Of a stretch of DNA of 64,000 bases, positions 34,097 to 46,253 are shown piece after piece. A model generated the notes under the pieces. That model did no database searches. It was given only the letters and a program-made list of their open reading frames with translations, and had not been told where the DNA came from. The stretch comes from Rhizaria sp. SCN 62-66 (lineage: Eukaryota > Rhizaria, unplaced), in the NCBI GenBank assembly GCA_001724265.1, contig MEDY01000053.1, positions 1 to 64,000 on the forward strand, given 5' to 3'. Both the position numbers and the translations under genes were made by a program. The first letter of the stretch is position 1. Every line of letters starts with the position of its first letter.

Positions 34097-34804
34097 GCGG
34101 AGAAGAAAAAACGAGAAAAGAGACTCAGTTACATCAGTGTTGTGACTTGCTGGCTATACCAGGTTTTTGGTTTATGGGCAGGTGTCTCTGAAGCTGTCTT
34201 TGTTCAGATTTGTTCAGTTCAACATGTTTAGTTGTGATTTTGTGCATTGTCATACGTATTGTATTTTGTTGTTTATTTTTCGTTGACAAGTAGTTGACAG
34301 GTAGTATGACTACTGAGCGTTGACTCAATATTAACAAGACAAAGCAAGACAAGACATGTTTTCGGGTCACCAGAGGTGAAGGTGTTTGAAGATAAGCGAA
34401 GCGATCTTCATTGTGTAAGTTTAATGTTCTGTGACTATTACGGCCTGTCGTATCGCATTTTCTACTCATATTTCTGTTATCTCTTGTGGTAATACACATC
34501 TGTGTTGAGATTCCTTATATTCGGAGAATAGATCCACTGTATTGCAACATTCAAGTTGCATTAGTCGCAGAAAAGTGCGCGATTATGACCGCAGGGTTGT
34601 TTTGAAGATAAGAAAACTAGATAAGATGGGTTCTACTGATATATGATACATATAACTATTATACCACTACTACCTACAATCCAATACACATCATGGCTCA
34701 CAAATTATCATTCTGACTGTTTCTACGCATGGCGCTGCGACAAGTAGTTGAGTCTGCTCGCGCCATGCTTTGTAAGTTGTGAGGTGAGACTTGGCCAAGT
34801 GCAT
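34097..34804. other. Convergent 3' spacer
   Basis: AT-rich, no gene seen. The word TTTGAAGATAAG occurs twice (about 34385 and 34603), the first within a short imperfect hairpin GAAGAT..ATCTTC. Confidence 0.5.
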
Positions 34805-35626
34805 TCACAGCTCACTGTGAAGACGAATCTTACGCTTCACATGCTGTTCCTGCTGATCTTGCTGCTGCTGCTGTTGCTTGGCTTCGGTCTGTTGTTGCTC
34901 CAGCTCAGCCGCAATGCCTTGCCGAATAGCCGCCGCGGCCTCGGCCCGGCCCCTCTGTGCGACCCTGTCATCGCCCAGCGGCAGCTCCATCTCGACCACC
35001 TCGCCGCGACCGCTGCCCGCGCCGCCACCCGCGCCGCCGCTGTCGCCGTCGCGCTTGTTGCTGCCGGCCAGCGCGCGCGCCACGGCGGCGACGAGGTCGG
35101 CGAGCCCATCGGCAAAGGTGACCGTAGGCACCCAGCCCAGCGCCCCGTACAGCGCGCTGCGGGCCAGCCGCGGCGGCGGGCTCGCGCGCGCCACGGCCAG
35201 GCGGTCGCTGAACGCGAACTCGCACAGCTTGCTGCCGCTGCTTGCTGTTGCTGTTGCTGTTGCCGTTTCTGTTGTTACGGCGACTGCAGCAGCGAGGGCG
35301 GGCGCCACGTCCTCCCTGAGGGTGACCGTGACGGCCGACGTCAGGTCCGTCACCTCGTCCGCGACGGCGAAGCGCCGCATGAGCAGTGCCAGCGCGGCGG
35401 CGGCGTCCTGCCCGTGCAGGAACTGCCTCTGCTCGCGGCCGTCGGTAAGCGCCGCGACGGCCCCGCGCTCGAGGCACTGAAGCGCCCAGTCGACCAGGAC
35501 GTGCGACTTGCGGCCGACGCGCTCGCGCCCGTACAGGTTCCACAGGCGGACAGACTTGCCCTGCTGCGGCTTGACTTGGGCCAACGCAGCAGACTCAGCG
35601 GGCACACTCGCACTCGGATCCGAGCT

Positions 35627-35659
<33 letters not shown>

Positions 35660-36259
35660 GAGTGCGAGAAGCGAAGGCAAGGGAGGGAATGTGTTGACCC
35701 AGCTCTCCCCAAGCCGCTTGACGGTGCCGTAGGGTGTGGGCTCGGTCTGCAGCACGGAGCTGATGAACATGAACGGCACCGCGGTGCGCCGCAGCCATGG
35801 AAACACGGCGTCGTAGATCTGCACGTTGTGGCGCAGAATCGCCTGCTGCGTGTCCGCCGCCGTTGAGTCAATAAACTTCGACCCGCCGACCTCGCAGGCG
35901 AGGAAGAAACAGAAGGACACGTTCAGCGCGCGGGGCGGCGAGGCGGGTGAGACTGACGCGGCGGCAGAGTCTGTGGAGGCCCAAGCGTCGGGGCGGGAGT
36001 TGAGGAACGCGGGGAGCGCTGCCGGGTTGCGCAAGTCAACGTGGCCGCGGCCGGTGACGCCGATAACGTCGTAGCCGTCGCGCGCAAGCTGCTGGGTCAG
36101 GTACTGGCCGAGAAATCCGCCGGAGCCGAGCACGAGGACCTTGCCGGCGCCGGGCGGCACCGTGTCTGGGACCTCGAAAGCCGGCTCAGATGCAGCATCT
36201 GCGGAGACGCAGAGCGCGACTATCGCGACTGCAAGCGCGGCAAGGCGGCGAAAGCGCAT
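34805..36259 (-). CDS. Secreted or ER-lumenal extended short-chain dehydrogenase/epimerase
   Basis: A single-exon gene of 484 codons from the ATG at 36259. Residues 1-22 (MRFRRLAALAVAIVALCVSA) look like a signal peptide. The Rossmann motif GSGGFLGQYL (GxxGxxG) lies near residue 46 and the active-site pair YGTVK (YxxxK) near 180, preceded by FISSVLQ holding the catalytic Ser. A further WNLYGRERVGRKSHVLVDW block with QRQFLHGQDAA is typical of extended NAD-dependent epimerase/dehydratases. A glutamine run of about 12 residues and Ala/Thr repeats interrupt the C-terminal half. The sugar substrate cannot be deduced. Lumenal location is inferred from the leader only. Confidence 0.8.
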
Positions 36260-36823
36260 CAAAGCAGTGAGAAACCTGAGCCGTCAATGATTATAAAACT
36301 AATTATAAAGCTTTGGAGATGTTGCGATGGTTGATGACTCAGCCAGCCGGCACTTTGAAGGTGTCGGTACTTTTGACAAGTCCACAGCGAGTCGAAACCG
36401 GAGAGCTAAAGAAAAGTAATAAGAAAAGACATATATTTTGAGCAAAATAATTTGAAGATACAAGTTATATTGACGACAACGGAGTCTGTATGAACGAGGC
36501 CATGCTCGAAGATAGAGATAAGGGGTGGGCCATCTTCAGCAAAGTAAAGACGCACCAGAAAAAAAAGCGCATGTGGTCAAGACGCTAAATGCATCGTTTT
36601 ACCGAGGATAGCAGTGACTAAGACACGCATTAAGATCACATTGAAAAGAAAAGAACTTCATAATTAATAAAATACAACAATATCGGCGTTATGACAAAAC
36701 TTATAATCCTGTTAAACCACTTTAACTACCGACAGCATGACACGCAGCATAGTTCGTTCTCTTACAGACACAGACACAGACATACAGTCGCTCGCTTGCT
36801 GCTATCGGTTATCGTTATCTTGC
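36260..36823. other. Spacer between two minus-strand genes
   Basis: AT-rich, no gene seen. It holds the SDR promoter and the 3' UTR of the following large gene. A run of CAGACA repeats is at 36765-36785. Confidence 0.5.
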
Positions 36824-39800
36824 TTAGCCGCGTCCGGGGTTGCTGGCCGCGGCCGCCGCAGCCGCGACTGCGTCGGCGGCCTCCTCCTCCGCCGCGGCGG
36901 CCTCTTGCGGCTGCTCTTGCGCCACCAGCCACGCCCTCTCGGCAGGGTTGGTCGCGAACTTGACCGTGACCAGCGGCACCGCGCCGGCGGCCGTCACGGC
37001 GGGCGAGGTCAGGTAGCGCTGCAGCATCGGGCCCAGCACGGGCTCGGGCGAGATCTCCACGCCCAGCGTCTGCGGCGCCAGCGCCGGCGCAGAGCTACCG
37101 CTCGAGCTCACAGCCTCGCTGCTGTTGCCGTTGCCGTCGCTGGTGGCATTGGGGAGGCGCGAGGCGATGAGCGCCTGCGTCTTGGTCCAGAGCACGGGCA
37201 TGGCGAGCTGGCGCGACAGCAGCTCGGCGAGCATCGTCGACACGGGCACCGAGTAGCCGTTAGGCAGCACGAAGCCGAGCTTGCGCGCAGCCTCGAGCAC
37301 GAAGGCCGAGGACGCGAGCGAGGCGTCCTTGTGCGAGAGCGCGAAGACCACGTCGCCGAGCAGGTTGGGCACGTAGCGGCCCGAGAGCCCCGAGAGGTCG
37401 GGCTCCGCGGTCCCGGGCTCGGGTTCGGCGTAGACGGACCCGCCGCGCAGCACGCGGGCGATGGCGACCCGGAACGGCGCCACGGCCTCGTGCAGCATCG
37501 ACGTGTGGAACGGCGTGTCGACCGAGGTGAAGGCGACTGACGCGCGCGAAGACCGCGGCGCGCACAGCCAAGAGCGCACTCGCGGCGCCGTGGGCGCATG
37601 CGCCGCGGGGATCTGGCCGAAGGGCACGAACGGCACGCGCACAATGTGCCCCGTGTCGTCGTCGTCGTGGCCCTCGGCCGCGGATGTGGGCACGGCCACC
37701 TCGTCGCCGAACTGCGCGTCGGCCTCGGCCAGGCGCGGGAACGCGTCTTCGGACGCCGCGGCGACGAGCTTCGCGAGCTCCTTCGCGAGCGCCTCCTCGG
37801 TTGGCACGCCGGGCTCCCCGTTGGGGCCCGGGGTTGCGGCGGCCGCGGCGGCGGCAGCGGCGGCGGCGAGCGCGTCGGAGGTCGGCAGCACCGCGTAGGG
37901 CGCCGCGGTGGCCGCAGCGAGCGCGGCGGCGGAGGCAGCGTCGTTGCTCTGCGCCGCCCGCGATGTCGAGTTCGCAGAGGTGTAGGACGAGTACGCGGGG
38001 CGCACGAAGAGCCCCTCGGCGCCCGCTGCGGCGGCAGCTGCGGCGGCGGCGTCGGCCTGCTGCTGCTGCTGATGCGAGTGCGAGAGCGCGGAGGAGGAGA
38101 AGGACGCCGGAATCACGGGCTCGGCGTTGCGCGCGCTCAGCAGCCGCGTGATGTCCGCGCGCGCGTCGCCGACGGCGGCCGTGGCGCTGGAGCGGATGAT
38201 GGTCACCAGCGCGTCGGCTGTGGGCACGGTGCGGTGGCGGAAAAGCCCGTTGAGCGTCTGGCGGAAGGTCTCGAGCAGCAGGTGCGAGCCGGCGAGCATG
38301 TACTGCTGTCCGGCCGAGTTGTGATTAACGACCTCGAGCAGCAGACCGGGGTCGGACCGCACGTGGCGCTCAGGCACGCGCAGCAGCGTCTCTTTCATCA
38401 TGGCCAGCGCGCGGCCGACCTCGATCTTGGCGACCTCGGCCAGCAGGCGCAGGTAGTAGGCGTACGGGTCGTCTTGCTCGTACCAGCGGGGCTGGATTGC
38501 CTCGCCCAGGTGCACGCGGTACGACGACACGGACGAGTACGACGCCGAGCGCTCGAGACAGCCTTTGGCCTCGGCGACGGCGCGCGCGAGCACGTCCGAG
38601 TCGGGGTCCGCGGCCAGCGCGGCGGGCGACAAGAACGGCAGCTTGGCGGGCAGCACAGCGGCCATGGCGAGGCGCGAGCGGCCCAGCGCGTCGCGCGGCA
38701 CGCACCGCTGCAGCAGCCAGCCGCGGAGGAAGACGAGCTCTGCCAGTGCCTCGAGCGGGAGGCGGGAGCCGGCGCCGCCCCGGCAGTCGGCCGCGGCGGG
38801 GTCCAGGTCCGAGCAGAGCGCAGCAACGGCGGAGAACTCGCCCAGGCTGTGGCCCGCGTACAGCGCGCCTGGGTCCAGCTCGTGCATGAGCGGGGACATC
38901 TGCGCCACACCTTCATCAGACGCCGCGGCAGCCGCGGTCAGAGCGGCGGCGCGGCGGTTGGCCTGCGTCTGCGCGTACACGGCAACCTCCTGCGTCCACA
39001 CCGTGAGCTGCTGGAAGTGCGTGTGGCATAGCAGACCCTGGCGCGCGGACTCGGGCAGCACGGCCAGCGAGAGCCCCGTGGGCGCGGTCGGAGTCGCGGG
39101 GCCCAGCAGCATGATGTGCTCGACCGAGCCGTCGACGACGTCGGCGTAGCGCTCCAGCAGCCAGTGCGGGATGTGAAACTGCGCCGCCGTCGACGCGATG
39201 GCGTCGTCGCGCACGGCGCGGGCACGCTGCGCGCGCTCGTGCGCGTCCACGGCGGCGTCCGACTCGAAGTCCTCGGCCGAGGACATGGTGCCGTCGAGCA
39301 GCTGCTGCGACGCGGCGACGGCGTCGCGCTCGACCGTGTCGGCCGCGGCGCCGCCGATGACCATGCGCAGCAGGCGGCGCCAGCGCCAGCGCACAGCGGC
39401 GTTGTCGAGCGGGATGCGCAGCGCCGAGGGGTTGAAGTTGGCGATGTGGTCGAGCGGAATCGCGTAGTTCTCTTGCGCCCACGCCGTCACGCGGCGCCAC
39501 ACGGCCGCGCCGACGTCGTTGCCGGGGGGCACGCCGGGCTGACCGTCGATAGAGCTGGCGTCGATGAAGGCGTCGCTGCCCTCAACGTCGGCGCCCGCGC
39601 TGGGGTCTAGGAAGCCGCGCGCGAGCCCGGCACCGCGCGCCGCGTGCCCGCCCTGCCCGCCGAAGACGAAGAACGACACGGGACGGGCCGCGGTCACGGC
39701 GGCGGGCAGCGCGGCCGCGGCGGCGGCGTCAGCGGGCGAGAGCGCGGCGGAGGGCTTCTTGGGCGTGATGCAGAAGGCCGTGAGCGTGGGCGAGTGCGTG

Positions 39801-42718
39801 TGCACGGTGAAGCCACCCTTCATGACCAGCGGGTCCGACGGGTTCCACTGCGAGGTTGGCTTGAGCGTCACGGGCGCGGGCGTCACGACCAGCTGCACGG
39901 GGTCTGTCTCCGCGCCAGCCTCTGCGGCTTCGGCCGTCTCCGAGTCCAACAGCTCGCCCTCGGTCGTGGCAGTGCCCGTAGCGCTGCCCGCAGAGTTCAG
40001 GCTGGGAATGCCTGAGGCCGCGGCGGCGGCGGCGGCGTCGGGCGCGAGCGAGGGCGTGGCGAGCGTGCGCGACAGCGGGATGAGCCCGAAGCCGAGTCCG
40101 CGCACCTGGTACGTGAAGGTGTGCTCGAAGCGGCCGCTGCCCTGGCCGCCATCGACCACGGGCTGCGACGTCACGCGCTTCACCTGCACCGTGAGCGCAG
40201 CGCCCTCGGTCACGGGCCGGATGAACTCGCATCGGAAACCGGTGATCTCGACCGGCGTCGGCACAGACGACGCGGTAAAGGAGCCAGAGATGCTCCCGTT
40301 CGCGTTGTTGCTGTTGCTGTTGGCGTCGTCTTGCGCGAGGACGGAGGCGAGGTGCTCGCGGACGGCGGCGGCAAGGACGCCGGCCATGGCGACGCCGTGG
40401 ACCGGCATCGTCGTGTGCAGCAGCATTGACTCCATCTCCACGTCGTCGCCCACTGTGATGTCGGGGCACTCGCCCGTCGCCATAGCGCTCGACGCCGCAG
40501 AGGACGCCGCGGAGGCAGCAGCGCCAGTGTTCGAGGCGCTGGCGTCGGTGTAAGAGCCCGCGGAGGCGGCGCCGAGCTGCCCCTTGTCGGCCGAGAGACG
40601 GGAGTACTGACTGCGCAGCGCATTGCGGTTACGGATCAGCTTCGACGCGCGGCGCTTCATCACGTCGATCCACTTGACGCCCGACGCCATCGCAGCGGCG
40701 GCCGCGGCCTCGCTGGACGAGTCCGAGGCGCCGAGGCCTGCGACGGCGACCGCGCTCTCGGCCGCCGAGCCCGACGCCGCGGCAGCGGCTGCGGCGGCCG
40801 CGGCGGCGTCGATGGCGGCCGAGAGCGCGGCGCGGTGGCGGATCGCGGCCAGCACCGCGGCGGCGCCGCGCTCACGCGCACGCATGCGCGAAGGCCGGCT
40901 GTAGATAAGCCGGTTCATGTCGACGAGCGAGCCCGCGGCGGCCTCGCCGCCGGCGCCGCCGCTGCCGGCCTGCGTGGTGGCCGCAGCGCTAGCCCAGGTG
41001 TCGAAGGCGCCCGCGGCCGTGGCCGTGCGGACCGGCATGAGCTGCGCGCGGACCTCTTCGAGCGCGTTGGACAGCGGCGAGATGCCCGCGAGGGGCACGC
41101 TGGCGTGGATCGGGTTGTGGTCGCCCGACACGAGCGCGAACGCCGACGACAGGCCCAGCGGGACGGAGAGCGTGAAGGACGCCGGCACCACGGGCCCTAG
41201 CCCGCGCGCGGCGCGGTTGCGGCGGCGCGCAGCGTCAAGCACGGCCGTCGCGGACCCGGGCTCCGCGGCCAGCCCGTCGAGGAAGGGCGCGATGGGCGCG
41301 CGCGTGGTCAGCGAGAGCTCGTAGCGCACGGCGTCGCGGGCGCGAGCGGCGCGCGGGGACAGCAGCGACACTGCGCGGCGCGCGCCGTCGTGCGCATAAT
41401 CCTCGGGCACCCAGCGCGGGTCGTTGTAGTCGCCGTGCACGTCGCCGCGCAGCACCGTGTACTTGTTCGACAGCGTCGCCACAGGTACTATGCCCAGCAG
41501 CTCGCCGCGCTCAGAGCTCTCGGCGTCGTCTGCGGCGACAGCGTTCTCGCTGGCGCCAGTGCCCTTGTTGTGACTGAGAGGTGCGTAGATCGGGTATCCG
41601 ACCCAGCTGGTGATGATCACGGTCTTGCCGGTAACGTGCGTGGCGCCGCACGTGAGCGCGGAGCGGTCGCCGCCCGTCAGGCCGGAGACCTGGGTCACCG
41701 CGCTCGTGATCACGACGCGGCGCGGGTCGGCGCGCGCGCCGCGGGGCAGCGTGCGCACCAGCGCGGCCGTCTTCTGCCACTGGTTACCCTGTGCCTGCGC
41801 CTGCTGTTGCTGCTTCTCGAGGTCACTGCCGCTGCTGTTGCTGCTGACGCCGTGGTTAGGGAAGCTCATCGTGTCTCTAACTAGCTCCGGCGCGAAGCGG
41901 GGCGCGAAGGTGCGCGTGAGCTGCCGCCACGCAGAGGCTGAGAGCGCGGTGGGGCCGTGCGCAGAGGCGGCGAGCGACGCCGCGGCCGCGGGCGACTGCG
42001 TGATCTCGGCCGACGCCGGCCCGGCGGTGTCAGAGCCGGCGTTCGCGTGCGCGCCGGCGAGCGCCTCGACAACCGCCACGACCGCGGCGCGCGAGTCGGG
42101 GAACAGTGGTGCGTACGGGCGCGCCGCCGCCTCCTCCACGGCCGCCGAGACAGGTTCGCGCTCGCCCACGGCGGCGATGGTGTCGTGGCGCGTCACACGC
42201 GAGGACGCGTGCATGAGCGAGGACAGGTCGTCGCGCGTGCGGGAGAGCGCGGGGAAGAGCGCACGCACGATCGACGGCCACGCCAGCGCGTACAGCGTCG
42301 CCTCGGGCGGCAGCGGCGCCGACAGCAGCAGGTGCGGGGCGCCGGCGCCCACCGCCGTCGCCGCGCCCGCGTCCGCGTCGGCGTTGGCGTCCGCGTCGGT
42401 GTTGGCGGTGGCGTCGGCGGCGGTGAGCGAAAAGAGCGAGATGCCGTTGCCATTGCCCGACAGCGGACGCGGCAGCAGCGGCGTCGCGAGCGGGTTCCCG
42501 TGCGGCAGCGTGACCGTGAGCAGCTGCAGCGCGCGGTTCAGCGGGTCGCGCGCGTGCCGGGCGGCCGACAGCGCCGCGAAAGTGCTGTCGACGCGGGCCA
42601 GCTCGGCGAAGATCGGGTCTGTCGGCGGCCGCAGAAGCGCCGCGGAGGGCTGGTCGAACAGCGAGTGCGACCGCGGGGACAGCGCGCGCGGCCTGTACTC
42701 GCCCTCGGCAGTCTCATC

Positions 42719-42752
<34 letters not shown>

Positions 42753-45571
42753 CTGATGTCGCTGTCCGTCGTGGAGCGAACGCGCGGGCGGCCGCGCGTC
42801 TCGGCGGTGCGCCAGGCGGCCTCGAGCGCAATGGGCGCCGACACGGGCGCGACGCGCGACGTCACACTCAGCTCCGCGCCCGCGCGCGGCTCCCAGGCCG
42901 CCTTGTACACGCTGAACACGGCCGCGTGATTGTGCTCGGCCGCCGCGGCCTCCTCGGAGAGCATCCAGCCCAGCAGCGGCTGCGCGTGCACCGCCGCGGC
43001 GTGCGCGTCGGCCGCCGCGGACGAGTCCGCCGTCACGGAGCCGCCACCCAGCGCGGAGGGCACCGAGGGGCCGTGCGAGTTGTGGCTCTTGTGTGGCGCG
43101 GGCGGGCTGGTGGCCTTGCTCAGCGTGAAGCGCATCGCAAGCACCGGCAGCTCCGGCGGCGGCGGCGGGCGCAGCGTGTTCCCAATCGCACCATTTGCAC
43201 TTGCGCTCGCAGGCGCATTCGCGGTCACACTTGTGTTCGCCGCAGATGCAGCCTTGTTTGTCGGAGCAGAAGCGTTGGCGTAGTGATGAGTCCTGCACTT
43301 GCTGTCGTCGACGGAGTTGGCCCCGCCGATGACGGTGCCGCCGCTGACGCCCGGGTCGGCGCTCGCGCTGTTGATCGCGGCCTGCTGGTGCAGCATCGCC
43401 GCCGCGGTGCCCGTCGCGGACTGGTTGGCGTCGAGCACGACCACGACGGCGGGCTGGGCAGGGTGTGCGTGTCCGTCGAACACGCTCACGCTGTCGCCCA
43501 GCGCGCTGCTCGCAGCGGCTCGGCTGCCGCCCGCGGCCGCTCTGGCGCCGCTGCCGCTCGCACTGCTGGTGAAAGCGCTGGCGGGGCGGTCGAGCCCCAG
43601 CGCGGCGGCCGAGGTCACGACGGCGGCCGCCGCCGGGTCGCACTCGTGCTCGAGCAGGTACCGCAGCAGCGCGGGCAGCCGCGACGGCGTCTCGGCCACC
43701 TCGCCCTCATTCTCGCTGGCGCTCGCACTGGCGCCGTGGGCGGCGGCGCGGTGGGCCTTGCTGGCTTTGAGCGCGCGCCGGTGCAGATGCGCGTAGTAGC
43801 GGTCGAGCTCGCCCGTCTCGCGGGCCGCCTCGAGCGCTGCCATCAGCTCCGCCGTGCCACGGGCGCCGACCGGTCCGTCGATGGGCAGCGGGGAGACGCC
43901 GATGGCCGCCACGGAGAGGCCGGTCTCGCCCTGCCGGAGGCCCTGCAGCGGCGAGTAGCGCACGTACTTGGCGCCGGAGCCCGAACCAGCGGCCGCAGCA
44001 GAGGCGACGTTGTCGAGGTCGTCACTGACACCGTCGTCATTGGTATTGTTGTTGTTGCTGTTGTCACTGCTGCTGTTGTTGATGGGGGCGTCGACCTCCG
44101 CACGGTAGCCGTAGACGGTGAGCACCATGCCGGGACGCAGCGCGAAGACGGCCGCCAGCGGATTGGCGCGCGTGCTGACCGCGCCGACCCCGGCCGCGCC
44201 CACGGGTCCCAGGCCCACGCCAGGAGTCTCCTTGTCGCTGCTGCTCGCGTCACCGGAGTTGCTCGCAGCGCCGTTCGCCGCGGCGGCGTGGCTGCCAGGC
44301 GCTCGCTTGCCCCTGGCTGCGGCGGCCGCGGCGGCGATGCTGCTGTTGAGCGCGGCGGCCTCGGTCGACGGCACGTGCACGCGCGAGTGCACCAGCGCAG
44401 AGCACCACGATAGCAGCGCGGGCGGCAGCCGCACGGGCCCCTCAACCGACGCGGCGCTCGCGGGCGCGCCGTCGCTCTCGGCCTGCGCGAGCGCCTGCGC
44501 CTGGGCCTGCGCGAGCTCGGCCGCGATGTGCTCCTCGGTGGTGTTGTCCAGCGTCGCCTGCATCCACTGCAGCACCTTCATCGTCGCGCGCGCGCCCAGC
44601 GACGCGCCCTGCGCCGTGCGCGTCCAGCGCTCCTCGGCCACCACAGTCTCCTGCCGCGCCAGCAGCGTGAGCAGGGCCTCCATGAGCCCCGCGGAGACGG
44701 GCCGCGCGGCCGCGGCGGAGGACCGGTGCAGCAGGGTCGCGGCCGGGAACGCGGCGGCGGCGGCGGCGGCGGGGGAGGCGACGTCAATGCCGCCCGCGCC
44801 AGACGCGGCCGCCGAGGCTGAGGTCGCCGAGACGAAGGGGATCACCACGGTCGCGATCGGGATGAGGTCGTGCGCGGCCAGCACGGACGCGGAGGCGAAG
44901 GCCGGCGAGGCGGGCACCACGGGGGGCCTCGCCACCGACGTCGCACCGCCGACACTGAGCCCGGCGGCCGTGTCGGCGGCGGCGGCCGCGGCGGCGGAGG
45001 CAGCGGCAATGGCCGAGGCGGCGGCGCGGGTGTTAGCGGCGCGCGGGGCCGTGGCGGCGGCGTGCGTGACTTCGATGGTCTTGAGGGAGAGCAGCAGCGG
45101 CAGCTGCGAGGGCAGCTGCTGCACCGAGACGAGCGGCGATGTGTTGACGTGGAACAGCGACGAGGCCGAGAGCTCCAGCGCGGGCAGCGACGCGTGGAAC
45201 AGCACGGGTGTCGCCGCGCTCGCGCTCGCGCTCGCACTCGCGCTGGCGTTGATGCTGTCATTGCTGCTCTCGTCTGCGCTCGAGCCGTTCGGAGACGGCG
45301 AGGACGAGTACAGGCGGCGCAGGGACGCAGGGGCGGGCAGGCAGGCGCTGGAAAACGCCAAAGACGCCGGACGGAGGGGCGCAGAAGCGCGGGCGCGGGT
45401 GGGAAGGAGGCAACGGGACGCAGAGATTGTAGCCGACGATGGGAGCGGCGGTGCGAGACCGACCGCAGTCTTCGCCGTAGCCGTGGAGCTCTTGCTGGCC
45501 AGGGGGAGTGAGACGGGGAAGACGCGGAGCGCAGCGGCCCGGGCGCCGAGGCGCGCGCGGAGAGAGAACAT
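36824..45571 (-). CDS. FAS-beta-like dehydratase plus acyltransferase protein with possible mitochondrial leader
   Basis: A single-exon gene of 2915 residues. The first 30 residues (MFSLRARLGARAAALRVF) are Arg-rich, amphipathic and free of acids, like a mitochondrial presequence. Collinear with the second half of fungal or CMN-bacterial FAS beta are: ALAWPSIVRALFP near 1095; the MaoC hot-dog motif SGDHNPIHAS near 1480; a second hot-dog half with VHGVAMAG and EITGFRCEFIRPV; then FVFGGQGGHAARG near 1970, GHSLGEFSAV near 2240, VPRDALGRS, VNHNSAGQQYMLAGS near 2420 and TPFHTSMLHEAV near 2690. The last five mark the malonyl/palmitoyl transferase fold with the catalytic Ser and His. No acetyltransferase, flavin enoyl reductase, ketosynthase or ACP was recognised; the first 1000 residues are unassigned. 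Large Ala/Asn/Ser inserts occur throughout. The role is probably in acyl-chain dehydration or transfer, partners unknown. Confidence 0.75.
42720..42751. repeat. CCGTTG hexanucleotide repeat (codes Gly-Asn dipeptides)
   Basis: About five near-perfect copies of CCGTTG within the FAS-beta-like gene, read on the minus strand as GGCAAC, Gly-Asn. It is an in-frame microsatellite, so length change would not break the frame. Confidence 0.85.
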
Positions 45572-46253
45572 ACCCTGAGGAAGGAAGGAGGGAAGAGGGA
45601 GAGGCGCCGCCTTGCTAGCCACAGAGGTGGAGGACGCTACTCTTGAGAAAACTCGGGGTCTGCGTGGCGAATACAGAAGTAGACAAGATATCAGCAAGCG
45701 GAAAAGTTAGAAAAAAGCACAAAAAATCAATACACAATAGGCTTGCAAAGCGGAGTGATTGTTGCAGAGAGGTCTACAGCACGGCGAGAGCGAGATTTCA
45801 ATCGGTCGGGGTAGCAGAACGTGGTGAGATCCGGCGGGATTTGCGCGCGGTAATCACACAACCGCGCAAAATGCACAAAATGGGTTAGCTATTACACGCC
45901 GTAGAAATGCTAACCAAGCGTGTTAGGGCGTATAACAACGATCCACCGAGTCGACTGCCTTGCCGAACGACTTAGTCCCCCCAAGCCACCACTTTCGCGA
46001 GTCCGCAGCGCTGCGGCCGCTGCATCGAAAACGTGCCTGAGGATATCGTGAATCAAAAGCACAATATATCGATGCATTCCCATCCGTTTCCGCACTTGAG
46101 ACGCCTTTGACAGGATATTTTAGTAGTGTTTATACCTTATTCAAACAATTATGCATGCCTCACGCTCGTTCTCTGTGCCCTAAATCTTTCCCCAAACAGG
46201 TCACCCCTCGCGTCACCCCCAGTCTATCTCGATCGGCAGCCCGGGCTCTCACG
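45572..46253. promoter_or_regulatory. Divergent promoter region, FAS-beta-like / receptor-like gene
   Basis: A 682-base spacer between start codons pointing apart. The minus-strand leader next to 45571 is pyrimidine-rich on the coding strand. The plus-strand leader at 46150-46253 is also pyrimidine-rich. No gene is seen. Confidence 0.5.

Noticed and set aside
35625-35660. GTTGCT repeat resembling a short array
   Set aside because: It is an in-frame glutamine-codon run in the SDR gene; there are no spacers, so it is not CRISPR-like.
41957-44413. Long plus-strand open frame (818 codons) opposite the FAS-beta-like gene
   Set aside because: Arg/Gly/Val-rich shadow of the minus-strand gene, whose frame carries hot-dog and acyltransferase motifs.
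45572-45697. In-frame upstream extension of the FAS-beta-like protein
   Set aside because: There is no ATG in the extension; the first ATG (45571) gives an ideal targeting-like N-terminus.
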